From Microbacterium sulfonylureivorans (GTDB lineage Bacteria; Actinomycetota; Actinomycetes; Actinomycetales; Microbacteriaceae), in the NCBI RefSeq assembly GCF_003999995.1, contig NZ_RJAD01000001.1:496001-560000 (forward strand): 64,000 bases of DNA. The letters run 5' to 3'. This document shows, piece after piece, positions 53,120 through 63,100 of the stretch. The number at the start of each line of letters is the position of its first letter. Within the stretch, counting starts at the first letter, position 1. The position numbers and the translations under genes were made by a program. The notes under the pieces are model-generated. The model ran no database searches. It had not been told where the DNA came from and saw nothing but the letters and a program-made list of their open reading frames with translations.

Positions 53120-53870
53120 CGGTGATGCCCGTCATCCGCGTCTTCGACGACATGCGCGCCCTCGGAGCCGCGGCGGCCGAGCCGTTCGCCCGCGCCATCG
53201 CTGCGGACCCGACAGCGGTGATCGGGGTCGCGACCCGGAGCAGCCCGAGCCCCGTCTACGCCGCTTTGGGACCGCGGAACTGGCGTCCGGGAACGTGACA
53301 GCGTTCGCTCTTGACGAGTACGTCGGGCTCGCGCACGGCCACCCGGAGTCTTACGCCGAAGTGGTCCGGCGGGATGTGACCGCCCGTCGTGGACTCGACC
53401 CCGCGCGCGTTCATGTTCCCGACGGAACAGCAGGCGACCCGGACGCCGCTGCGGATCGCTTCGAGGCGGCGATCCAGGCCAGCGGGGGGATCGCGGTGCA
53501 GCTGCTCGGTATCGGAGAGAACGGTCACATCGGGTTCAACGAACCGGGGTCGCCCTTCGACTCGCGAACCCGGCGCGTACGGCTCGCCGAACCCGCCCGC
53601 CGCGCAAGTGCGCGAGTCTTCCACAGCGCGCACGATGACGCGCAGATGGCGATCACGCAGGGCATCCGCACGATCCTCGACGCCGACGCCATCGTCCTCG
53701 TCGCTCTCGGCGCCACCAAGGCCGAGGCGGTCGCGCGCGCGATAGACGGTCCCGTCTCGGACGACTGCCCTGCCTCGACGCTCCAACTCCATCGAGATGT
53801 GACGTTCGTCCTCGATCGGCCGGGCGCGTCGAAGCTCGCCGCCTGCCACGACCGACCGAGCCGATCATGA
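53116..53870 (+). pseudogene. nagB: Glucosamine-6-phosphate deaminase, frameshifted
   Basis: The two parts of a NagB-like protein lie in different frames. The first part (GTG 53116, or ATG 53125) reads PVIRVFDDMRALGAAAAEP... VIGVATRSSPSPVYAALG and stops at 53298. The second resumes as TAELASGNVTAFALDEYVGLAHGHPESY and continues to LGIGENGHIGFNEPGSPF, with the catalytic Asp/His region intact, to 53870. A missing base in the GGG run near 53267-53270 explains the shift: with GGGG the frame is continuous. The ATGSSP motif is also altered to ATRSSP. It overlaps its neighbours by four bases on both sides. Enzyme loss, or a sequencing error at a homopolymer, are both possible. Confidence 0.8.
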
Positions 53871-54742
53871 GCGACCGACGGACCGTCGGCATTGACATCG
53901 GCGGCACACATCTCCGCGGTGCCGTACTCGTCGAGGGCGCCCACCTGACGGGATTGCGAAGGATCGAGCTCCCTCGTGATCCACGATCACGGCTCGGCCT
54001 GCTGCTCGAACTCTGCGCCGCGCTCGCGCCAGACACTGAGGCGATCGGCATCGCCGTCGCGGGCGTGGTGACGGAAGGCCGCCTGGTGGAGTCCGCGAAC
54101 AGCGCGCTCCCCCCGGTCGACATCAGAACCGTGGTGCAGGATGCCGTCGCCCGACCCGTTCGCGTCATCAATGACGCTCAAGCCGTCGGTCTCGCCGAGT
54201 CCCGACCCCAGGACGGAGGGCCACCGCCGACGGGCGTGACCCTCGTAGCGACCGTCGGCACCGGGATCGGCGGCGCACTGATCGTCGACGGCGGACTCGT
54301 GCAGGGGCGAGGCCACGCCGGCGAGATCGGACACCTCACAGTCGACAGGAACGGCCCGCAGTGTCCGTGCGGCTCACGCGGATGCCTCGAACTCTACTCA
54401 AGCGGCGCCGCGCTCCAGCGTGCCGCCGATCGTCTGTATCCGGGTCGAGGCATCGCCGCGTTGATCTCACTCGCCGAGCAAGGGGATACCGAAGCGCGCG
54501 ACGCGGTGTGGCAGAGCGCCGAGGCCTTCGCGGACGGACTCAACTCGGTCGCGGCAGTCGTCGCTCCGACACGGGTCATACTCGGCGGAGGTGTGATCGC
54601 CCGGCGTGGAATCGTCGCGAGGATGTATGCCGAACGCCTCTCGTCGCGGCGCTGGCTCACTGACAGCATCCTGCAGTTCGCCCGAAGCGGTGACGCCGCC
54701 GGCGTGATCGGCGCCGCCGCAGCCGCTGAGTCCGCGATCTGA
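53867..54742 (+). CDS. ROK family sugar kinase
   Basis: A 291-residue ROK kinase. The ATP motif is VGIDIGGTHLRGAVL. The catalytic Asp is in VRVINDAQAVGLAE. The metal and substrate motif is GHAGEIGHLTVDRNGPQCPCGSRGCLELY, with the CxCGxxGCxE zinc-binding pattern. There is no DNA-binding domain, so it is an enzyme, probably a glucokinase or N-acetylglucosamine/N-acetylmannosamine kinase. ATG 53867 overlaps the frameshifted nagB by four bases. The pairing suggests amino-sugar catabolism. It is the last gene of the importer operon. Confidence 0.9.
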   Translation: MSDRRTVGIDIGGTHLRGAVLVEGAHLTGLRRIELPRDPRSRLGLLLELCAALAPDTEAIGIAVAGVVTEGRLVESANSALPPVDIRTVVQDAVARPVRVINDAQAVGLAESRPQDGGPPPTGVTLVATVGTGIGGALIVDGGLVQGRGHAGEIGHLTVDRNGPQCPCGSRGCLELYSSGAALQRAADRLYPGRGIAALISLAEQGDTEARDAVWQSAEAFADGLNSVAAVVAPTRVILGGGVIARRGIVARMYAERLSSRRWLTDSILQFARSGDAAGVIGAAAAAESAI

Positions 54743-54935
54743 CGCGTGGCGGCGCCGCTTTGAACGGGCTGCGGAGGGAATGATGGCGTTTTCACCTGCG
54801 CGCAAGGCAATCCGATGATGACCTATTCGCCGTCGTCGCCAACACGGCTCACTTCGTCAATATCGATTAGTGATTATCTTGTACCCTAGGCGAGACGATC
54901 CATCTCCTCTGTCCAAGAAGGGACGCGCAACGCTC

Positions 54936-57662
54936 GTGGAGCTCGAGTCGCAAGCGACTGCCAAGATGATCAACAAGACTCTGCGCCTCTGGTATGACGA
55001 GGCGGCGCCGGACTCCGATGAAGGATGGACGACCAGGTCACTGCCGCTCGGCAACGGGTACATGGGCGTCAACGTCTTCGGCATCGCGACCAAGGAGCGC
55101 CTCCAGATCACAGAGAACAGCCTGCTCGACCTGCCCGACACCAGCTTGAGGGGCGGGCTGAACAACTTCGCGGAGGTGTTCCTCGACTTCGACCACGACA
55201 ATGTGACGAACTACACCCGCGAGCTGTCGCTGAACGACGCCCTGTCCACAGTGACGTACACCCATTCCGGGGTCGACTACACCCGGGAGTACTTCACCAG
55301 CTACCCCGACAAGGTGCTCGTGATCCGGCTGAGCGCCTCGCAGGCAGGTGCCCTGTCCTTCACGCTTCGGCCCACGATCCCCTACAGGACCACTCATCGG
55401 TTCGCCGAAGATGACGACCGAGGCAAGAGCGGCACGGTCAAAGCCCTGGGTGACACCATCACCCTCAACGGGCTCATGCACTACTACGGCATCCAGTTCG
55501 AAGGTCAGTTCAAGGTCATTCCCACCGGCGGAAGCCTGCATTCGAGCAACGATGATGACGACGACAACGGCACCGTCACGGTGTCGAACGCCGACAGCGC
55601 GGTCATCATCGTCGCAGTCGGCACCAACTATCGGTTCGACCCCCAGGTGAACTCCGCAGAGAATCGCTTGGACAAGCTGGCCGGATTCGCGCACCCACAT
55701 GCGAAGGTCACTCAATACATCGCTGCAGCCGCGCAGAAGACGTACTCGGCGCTCCTGGCCACGCACCGGGATGACTATCGCGAACTGTTCGACCGCGCCC
55801 GGATCGATCTGGGCGGCCTCGAGCCCACCGTGACCACGGACGCTCTCATCGGCCAGTACCGGGACGGACAGACCGACCGCTATCTGGAGGAACTGGCATT
55901 CGCCTACGGTCGCTATCTGCTCATCTCCTCATCCCGCACGGGCGCGCTGCCGCCGCACTTGCAGGGAGTCTGGAACGTCTTCCAGGATCCGCCGTGGACG
56001 TCGGGATACTGGCACAACATCAACCAGCAGATGAACTACTGGCCGGCCATGAACACCAACCTGGCCGAGCTGTTCCTGTCCTACGTCGATTACGCCAGGG
56101 TCTATCTGCCGCGTCAGAAGCAGTACGGCACCGAATACGTCACCCGCTACCACCCCGCGCAAGCCGACCCCGACGGCGACAACGGCTGGGCCTTCGGGAC
56201 CAGTTCGTACCCCTACACCGGTTCGGGGTGGCACGCGGGGACGGGTGTGCCGACGCACTCAGGATTCGGCACGGCCGCCTGGACGGCCCAGATGTTCTGG
56301 GACTACTACGACTTCACCAGGGATCAGGCGGCATTGGAGAGCGACGTCTACCCGATGCTGCACGGGGCTTCGAACTTCCTCTCCCGGATGGTCGAGACCG
56401 TCGACGGGAAGCTGCTGCTCAGCCCGTCCGCCTCCCCGGAGCACCACAGAGCCGGTACGGATTCGTACCTGATCACCAAGGGTGCGACGTTCGACCAGCA
56501 GATGACTTACGAGAACCACCGCAACACCCTCGCGGCTGCCCACATCCTCGGCAAGCCGTCTGATGCCGTGCTGGCCAAGATCGCGACTCAGTTGCCGCTG
56601 CTCGACCCGATCAAGATCGGCAAGTCAGGGCAGATCAAGGAGTTCCGTGAGGAGGAGTACTACGGCGATCTGGTCGCCGAACCCAACCACCGGCACGCTT
56701 CTCATCTTCTGGGCCATAACCCCGGCCAAGTGATCAACTCGACGACGCCAGCCTGGCAGGACGCGGTCAAGGTGTCCCTCGCCCGACGCGGGACCAGCAC
56801 GGTGGGGTTCACTGCCGCGGAGCGGATGAATCAGTTCGCTCGCGCCGGGGAGCCGGAGCAGGCATACGGCGAGCTCAACTGGTGGCTCAGAACATTCGTG
56901 ATGGACAACCTGTTCTCCAGCAGCTGGAAACTCGTCGACGAGAAGCTGTTCACGATCGACGCCAATTTCGGCGCTACCGCAGGCATCGCAGAGATGCTGC
57001 TGCAAAGCCACGATGCCGCGATCGCCCCCCTGCCGGCGATCCCCGTCGAATGGAGCGCCGGCCGCTACGAAGGGCTCACCGCCCGCGGCAACTTCGAGGT
57101 CTCAGCCGCATGGGCGAACGGTCAGGCGAGCTGGCTCGAAGTGACTTCCAGGTCGGGAGGCACCGCGCAGGTGCGCTACCCCAACATCGGACGAGCGATC
57201 GTGGAGACCGCGGCCGGCGCTCATGTCGCATACACCACGCAGTTGAACGGCGACCAGATCAGCTTCCCGACCACGGCCGGCACGACGTACGTGATCACCG
57301 CGATACCCCCGCACGCCAAGGTCGCCGCTCCCAAGAACCTCACGGTGGTCGAGAACCTGCCCGCGTCGGTCCGACTCAGTTGGCCGGCCAGCCCCACCGC
57401 GACCTCCTACTCGGTCTACCGCGCAGTGGGCGACTCGCCGACGTACGAGCCGGTCGCCACCGGCATTTCGGGCACCGGGGTCATCGATTCTGGTGTGGTT
57501 GTCGCGGCGGCCGAGCAGATCACGTATCGGGTAGTCGCCATCGGCGCCGATGGTCGGGAGGGCCCGGGGGCGACCACGATCCGGCTGCACCCGATGCCGG
57601 CCGACGCCGGAGATGAAGTCGCGGGTTCGACCCGCCGAACGGGAAGTGGACTACCTCAATGA
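54936..57662 (+). CDS. GH95 alpha-L-fucosidase-like protein
   Basis: A 908-residue family 95 enzyme. The N-terminal GH95 domain begins RLWYDEAAPDSDEGW and has LPLGNGYMGVNVFG. The catalytic toroid shows GYWHNINQQMNYWPAMNTNLAE (the two Asn of the site), LSPSASPEHH (the general acid Glu) and IDANFGATAGIAEML (the Asp). A fibronectin type III-like domain (PKNLTVVENLPASVRLSWPA) lies near the end. No signal peptide is seen: GTG 54936 with AAGGGA 12 bases upstream is the best start, ATG 54966 the alternative. It would act inside the cell on imported fucosylated oligosaccharides. It overlaps the next gene by four bases. Confidence 0.88.
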   Translation: MELESQATAKMINKTLRLWYDEAAPDSDEGWTTRSLPLGNGYMGVNVFGIATKERLQITENSLLDLPDTSLRGGLNNFAEVFLDFDHDNVTNYTRELSLNDALSTVTYTHSGVDYTREYFTSYPDKVLVIRLSASQAGALSFTLRPTIPYRTTHRFAEDDDRGKSGTVKALGDTITLNGLMHYYGIQFEGQFKVIPTGGSLHSSNDDDDDNGTVTVSNADSAVIIVAVGTNYRFDPQVNSAENRLDKLAGFAHPHAKVTQYIAAAAQKTYSALLATHRDDYRELFDRARIDLGGLEPTVTTDALIGQYRDGQTDRYLEELAFAYGRYLLISSSRTGALPPHLQGVWNVFQDPPWTSGYWHNINQQMNYWPAMNTNLAELFLSYVDYARVYLPRQKQYGTEYVTRYHPAQADPDGDNGWAFGTSSYPYTGSGWHAGTGVPTHSGFGTAAWTAQMFWDYYDFTRDQAALESDVYPMLHGASNFLSRMVETVDGKLLLSPSASPEHHRAGTDSYLITKGATFDQQMTYENHRNTLAAAHILGKPSDAVLAKIATQLPLLDPIKIGKSGQIKEFREEEYYGDLVAEPNHRHASHLLGHNPGQVINSTTPAWQDAVKVSLARRGTSTVGFTAAERMNQFARAGEPEQAYGELNWWLRTFVMDNLFSSSWKLVDEKLFTIDANFGATAGIAEMLLQSHDAAIAPLPAIPVEWSAGRYEGLTARGNFEVSAAWANGQASWLEVTSRSGGTAQVRYPNIGRAIVETAAGAHVAYTTQLNGDQISFPTTAGTTYVITAIPPHAKVAAPKNLTVVENLPASVRLSWPASPTATSYSVYRAVGDSPTYEPVATGISGTGVIDSGVVVAAAEQITYRVVAIGADGREGPGATTIRLHPMPADAGDEVAGSTRRTGSGLPQ

Positions 57663-60070
57663 CCGACGACGCGACCAGGGCGTGGAACTTCATCACCGGC
57701 AGATTCGACGTGGGCGCCGGCAATGTCGTCTCGCGCTCAGATCTCGTCTACCACAGGCCGCCTCTGCTCGACACTCACGCGGTCCCTCTGGGCAACGGAA
57801 CATTGGGCGTGGCCGTATGGGCCGATCGCGGGCTCACCGCTCAGCTCAATCGAGGCGACACCTTTCCGGAGCTGAAGTCGCCGGGTCAGCTGGTCATTCC
57901 AGGCCTCGCAGTCATGACGTCGGCCGACGACTACGCCGGGCGACTGCGCCTGTACGACGGCCAGTTCGTGCAGACCGGCGCCGGCGTCACGGCCACCACC
58001 TACGTGCGGGCCGACTCCGACCAATTGATCATCGACGTGACCGGGGTGGCGCCAGACGTCGACCAGACGATCGAGTTGAACCTGTGGCCCGGCCGCACTC
58101 CAGTGACATACGCGTCGGGAACGGTGGGCGCCCTGAGTGAGTCGTGGGTCGATACGGTCGGCAACGACCCCAGCCCCTACCGCAACGACCAGTCCGGTCG
58201 GACCTTCGGATGGATGGCGGCGCTGACAGCGTTCGGCGCGTCGGTGACGGCAGCGGCCGTGGACGAAAGCAGTGTCCAGTTGACCGTGCGGCCTCGCACC
58301 GATGGAACCTTCCGCGTCGTCGTCGGCGCGCCCGCCTACGACGGCACGAAGACGCTGCCGGCCGCGTCGGCCGCCGCGGTGGTCGGCGCGACGGCGGAGG
58401 ATCTGGCTGACAGCCACCTCGACTGGTGGCATGCGCTGTGGGACCGGACCGCGATGATCAAGATGACGTCGAACAGCGGTGAGGGAGAGTACCTCGAGAA
58501 CCTCCGCACGCTCTCGCTCTACACCACCGCCGCGACCGAGCGAGGCACCCTGCCCGCTACTCACGGAGGCGTCGCGAACATGCTCTCGGCGTTCAGGGAC
58601 CGTGTGCTCTGGTTCGGCTCCCATTACTGGCACTTCAATATGCGCCAGCAGGTCGCGCAGAACTTCGGCGCCAACCTCTCCGACTTCAACGCCCCGTACT
58701 TCAACCTGTACAAGAGCAACCATGCTTTCCGGAAGGCGGAGACCGCCCGGTGGATGCCAGGGATGGCGGGCGTCTGCATCCCCGAGACGATGAGATTCAA
58801 CGGCACCGGGCTTTCGCTGTACGGCGAAGACAGCACGTCAGAGGCTTGCAAGACGCCTGCCGACCCGGAGATGTCGTACACGACCCGGATCCTGTCCTCA
58901 GGCCCCGAGGTCGCCTACAACATGTGGCTCCGCTCCGAGTACACCCACGAACCGCTCGACCAGGAGTCATATGAGTTCCTGGCCGACGTCTGTCGTTTCT
59001 ACCTGACCCGGCTCGACCCCGTGAACGCTCAGGGCCTCCGTCATCTCACCCACGCCAACGCACTCGAGAACCAGTGGGATGTCGACGATCCCGCAACCGA
59101 CCTCGCGGCTATGAAGCGCCTCTTCCCCCTCGTCGCCTCCCTGGCCAAGGCCCGGGGCGACGAGGACCTGGCCGCAGACCTGAGGGCAGCCGTTCCCCAG
59201 ATCGCCGACTTCCGCACCGAGGTTCGGGGAACCGACACCGTGATCGCGTGGGCGGGAACGGACGAACCTTCAAAGAACGCGCAGAACCCCGACTTGGAAC
59301 CCATCTGGCCATGGGGGCTCTTCGGCGACGATTCCGCACTGGCCAAGACCACCTTCCGGCGCCGGGTGTACCCCTTGGGATACGACTGGTCCATGGAGGC
59401 AACCCAGGCCGCACGACTTGGTTTGGCCGACGACGTGCGGGATGCCCTGGTCAACGGCGCCATCGCATTCCAGCACTACTCGAACGGGTACAGCTACTAC
59501 GAGGCAGAGCCCGCTGAGAGCCCGACCTTCTACAGCGAGTTCGGTGCGGTCGTCAGCTCCGGCCTGCAGGAGGCCTTGGTTTCGTACTACGACAAGGGGG
59601 CCCCGCAACTCGACGCAGCTGGTGATCTGCTGCCACCCCGGCGTGTGCTCAAAGTGTTGCCCGCTTGGCCGGCCGGCTGGGACGTCGATGGCTCGGTGCA
59701 CGTCTTGGGTGGCCACAAGGTCAGCGTGCAGGTGCGGAACGGTGTCGTGCAGTACGTCGGCATCGAGGCTGCTCAGACGGTCGACGCCGGCAACGAGATG
59801 GTGGTGATCGCCAATCCCTGGCCCGGTGCACAGTTCCGGGCCATCGACGGTCGTACCGGGGCGGTCGTGGCCTCGGCGTCGACCGCTGCCACTCTGTCGG
59901 TCCCGTTGACGGCCGCCGGCAGCGTGGTCATCGAGCGGACGGCCTTCCCCGTTTCAGGCGTGGCTTTCGCGCCGGTCACCGGGACCCCTGCGGCCGCGCC
60001 CAAGCATCTCGGGGCTCGCACGCTCGGGATCGCCTCCACCGGTGACACTGCCCCGGCGGTCCTGGACTAG
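57659..60070 (+). CDS. GH95-like six-hairpin glycosidase family protein
   Basis: An 803-residue protein distantly like GH95 and DUF5703-type proteins. PLGNGTLGVAVWADRGLTAQLNR opens an N-terminal beta-sandwich. The central region contains SHYWHFNMRQQVAQNFGANLSDFNAPYFNLY, which aligns by eye with the GYWHNINQQMNYWPAMN site of its neighbour but replaces key Asn residues. A second conserved region is GYDWSMEATQAARLGLADDVRDAL. No signal peptide is visible. It overlaps the GH95 gene (ATGA), so the two are made together. Its substrate is unknown; it may belong to a family not yet characterised. Confidence 0.72.
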   Translation: MTDDATRAWNFITGRFDVGAGNVVSRSDLVYHRPPLLDTHAVPLGNGTLGVAVWADRGLTAQLNRGDTFPELKSPGQLVIPGLAVMTSADDYAGRLRLYDGQFVQTGAGVTATTYVRADSDQLIIDVTGVAPDVDQTIELNLWPGRTPVTYASGTVGALSESWVDTVGNDPSPYRNDQSGRTFGWMAALTAFGASVTAAAVDESSVQLTVRPRTDGTFRVVVGAPAYDGTKTLPAASAAAVVGATAEDLADSHLDWWHALWDRTAMIKMTSNSGEGEYLENLRTLSLYTTAATERGTLPATHGGVANMLSAFRDRVLWFGSHYWHFNMRQQVAQNFGANLSDFNAPYFNLYKSNHAFRKAETARWMPGMAGVCIPETMRFNGTGLSLYGEDSTSEACKTPADPEMSYTTRILSSGPEVAYNMWLRSEYTHEPLDQESYEFLADVCRFYLTRLDPVNAQGLRHLTHANALENQWDVDDPATDLAAMKRLFPLVASLAKARGDEDLAADLRAAVPQIADFRTEVRGTDTVIAWAGTDEPSKNAQNPDLEPIWPWGLFGDDSALAKTTFRRRVYPLGYDWSMEATQAARLGLADDVRDALVNGAIAFQHYSNGYSYYEAEPAESPTFYSEFGAVVSSGLQEALVSYYDKGAPQLDAAGDLLPPRRVLKVLPAWPAGWDVDGSVHVLGGHKVSVQVRNGVVQYVGIEAAQTVDAGNEMVVIANPWPGAQFRAIDGRTGAVVASASTAATLSVPLTAAGSVVIERTAFPVSGVAFAPVTGTPAAAPKHLGARTLGIASTGDTAPAVLD

Positions 60071-60151
60071 CCGAGCAGCCGCCACGCGCGCCGGCCTTCG
60101 TCACGATCATCAGCGACCGAACGAACGCATCGCCGGCGAACCGTCGACGCG

Positions 60152-60192
60152 AGAGGCGCGGCGCGGCGCGGACGAGCCCGCGCCGCGCCTCT
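60152..60192. terminator. Bidirectional hairpin terminator
   Basis: AGAGGCGCGGCGCGG and CCGCGCCGCGCCTCT are perfect 15-bp arms around an 11-base loop, between the convergent genes ending at 60070 and 60200. Confidence 0.8.
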
Positions 60193-60199
60193 GTGCTGG

Positions 60200-63100
60200 T
60201 CAATCCAGGTTGGGAAGCACTTTCACCTCGGCGAGGCTGAGGTAGTTGGTGCCAGTGAGCTGAACCATCACGTATCGCCCGCTGAGGTCGGCGGGGACGA
60301 TTGTCGGGCTCCCCGCCTGAGCGGTCTGATGGAATCCCGTGGCTACCCCTTCGGTGACACGCTGGGCGGCCGTGATATTCGGGGTGAACGGGACCGAGGA
60401 CACGAAGACCCAGTAGTCGGACAGTCTCTCAGGTACGCCGTCGGTGCGGTTCCACACCTGGACATCGCCGATGTTCCGGGTCTTGCCCAGGTCCACAGAC
60501 CACCACGCATTCGCCTCCTGTCCGGTCGAAGTCACCGAGCCGGCGAAATAGTTGCCGTTGGTGTTCCCGTCCACCGCTCTGGATGCCGCGGCCCCGCTGT
60601 ATGTCGACGACTGGGTCGCCGTCCTGCCCTGAGCGAGGTTTGCTGCGGGAAGCACCCTCAACTCCGCAAGGCTGAGGTAGTTGGTGCCGGAGAGCTGCAC
60701 CATCACATACCTACCGTTGACGTCAGTGGGAATCGTCGTGGGGCTACCGGCCTGAACTGTCTGGTGGTACCCGGTGGCCACCCCCTCGGTCACGCGCTGC
60801 GCGGCAGTGAGGTTGGGGGTGAAGGGAACTGGCGAGACGAACACCCAATAGTCGGACAGTCTTTCAGGAACGCCGTCGGTGCGGTTCCAGACTTCGATGC
60901 CACCGATGTCTCGGGACTGACCCAGGTCCACCTGCCACCACGCGCCAGCACTGAGCCCGGTCGAAGTGACCGAGCCGGCGAAGTAGTCGCCGTTGGTGAC
61001 CCCGTCCACCGCTCGGGATGCCGCAGCGCCACCGTACGTCGACGACTGGGTCGCCGTCTTGCCCTGAGCGAGGTTCACCGCGGCGGAGTACAGGTTCTGT
61101 ATCTCGGCCGGGGCGAGGGCACGGTCATACAGTCGCACGTCGTCGATCGAACCGATGAAGCCGTTGGACTTCGAAGATCCTTCCGCACCGATGATCCAGT
61201 ACCAGTCGTCCCAGTTGATGGGCGTTGTGACGTTCGCCGTGGCCTCTTCCGTGCCATCGACGTAGATCTTGAACGTGCCGTTCTTCACGTAGCGCCACGT
61301 CACCAGATGCCAGCTGCCGTCGTTCACGCTGGTCGTGGAGTTCACTCGCCCGAACGAGGAATGATACAGATTGACTTTGCCGCCGCCGGCGGTGCCGGTG
61401 TTGAACGTGAACTGGACCCCAGGACCGTCCCAGCCGCCGAACAGGTAGGAGTTCGTTGCGGTCGAAGTCGTCTTCACCCACATGCTCAACGTCATTCCAC
61501 TGGCGGTTCCGAGATCGCGAAGGCCGATGTCAGAGTGACTGTTCGCACTGCCCAAGCTGAGCGCGTTGCCGGACTTGCCCGACACCCAGCTCGTCGTGCC
61601 GCTCACGGTGCCGTTTGCGGCGAACCCTGAGGAGTCCGCTGCGACCGTTCCGCTGGCCTCATCGAGCTTCCAGTGCCCGATCGGCCCTTGCGCTCCCATC
61701 ACCTCGACCACCGAAACGTTGGCGACGTAGGCGGCATTCGGCGTGGTGGAGTCCTTGAGGACCTTGATGGTCGCGCTGGTGCTGCTCGGGCCCGTGGTGA
61801 ACTTCAGAATCGGATGCTGCCACGAAGCGGTGGTGGTCGTGAGCGGCGTAACCGCTGGGCCGCCGAAGTTCTCGACAGTCATGCTGACGACTGAGCCAGC
61901 GCCGGCAGTGTGCAGTCGCAGATACGCTCCCGCGTCGTAGGTCGTGTTCGGCGACAGTCCGGTGATCGTCTGCTCGATCCAGTCACCTTGCTGGAGAACG
62001 GCCGACGACCTCATGTTCACTGTGTAGGCGTCCCAGCTAGCCCCCCAGGCCTTGTGCACGTCCACGGAGCTGTCGCTGATCGTCCACCCATCGTGCCAGC
62101 TCAGATTCTGGATGGCGCCGCCCCAGACCCTCGCATCGAACGTGCCGTTCTCGACCAGGTTCATACGCGGCCAGACCCCGGTAGTGGAGGTCATGGCAGG
62201 CGGGTTGGCGAAGTCGTGTCCCGCAGTCCAGCTCGCGGCATCCTTCTCGAACGCGCCGGCATCGGGAGCGACGCCGGTGTAGCCATCGGAGATTCCTGGA
62301 AGAAGCATGCCGGCATCGATTGCGGGAGACGTGTTCTGAAGTCGCAGATCATGCCCGGCTTCGTTGACGAAGAGCGGATCCGTATTCTCCAGATTGTTGC
62401 TCTTGCTGCTTCCTCCCATGGTGGTCGCGAATGTGCTGCGCGTCGTGATGTTGTTCGCGCCGAAGTTGTTGTACCCGGGGCGCTCATACCAGTTGAAGCC
62501 GGCGAGTCCCGGGTTCACGAGCGTGTTGTGGTACATCTGCACATTCTCCGAGCCGCCGTTCACGAGGATGCCCCATTCATTCCCGGTGTCGTACACAACG
62601 TTTCTGTGGATGCCCAGGTTCATCGTCGCATTGTCTGCGTAGAGCGCACCCAGAGCATGAAAGTCATGAATGACGTTGTACCGCCAGACCGAATTGCCCA
62701 TGTCCATCGCATACGTGTGCGTTGCTCCATCGTCGGTCTGCCCGTCGAGGAGCAGGTGCGAGATGTCATTGTGTTCGACGATCGTGTCGTTGTAGTACCC
62801 ATGGAGGGCGTTCATTCTCATTTTGGTGATGGTGTTGTGGCTAATGAGAAACTCACTGCCGATCGCCCATACACCCATCACGGCATCCGTGATCAGGTTG
62901 TTCACGACTTTGTGACCCTCTCCGCCGAGAGTGACGGCAGCGGCGGTGACGTTCTTGATCGTGCTGTTCTTGAGCGTGTTGTCCTTGCCGAAGTGGTTGC
63001 TTCCCTTGGTTCCGCCCAGAAGGACTCCAGCGTCAGTGGAGAATCTCCAGCCGCTGTACGCGAAGCCCTCCAGGTCAACGTTCTGCGTGTAATGCAGGCG

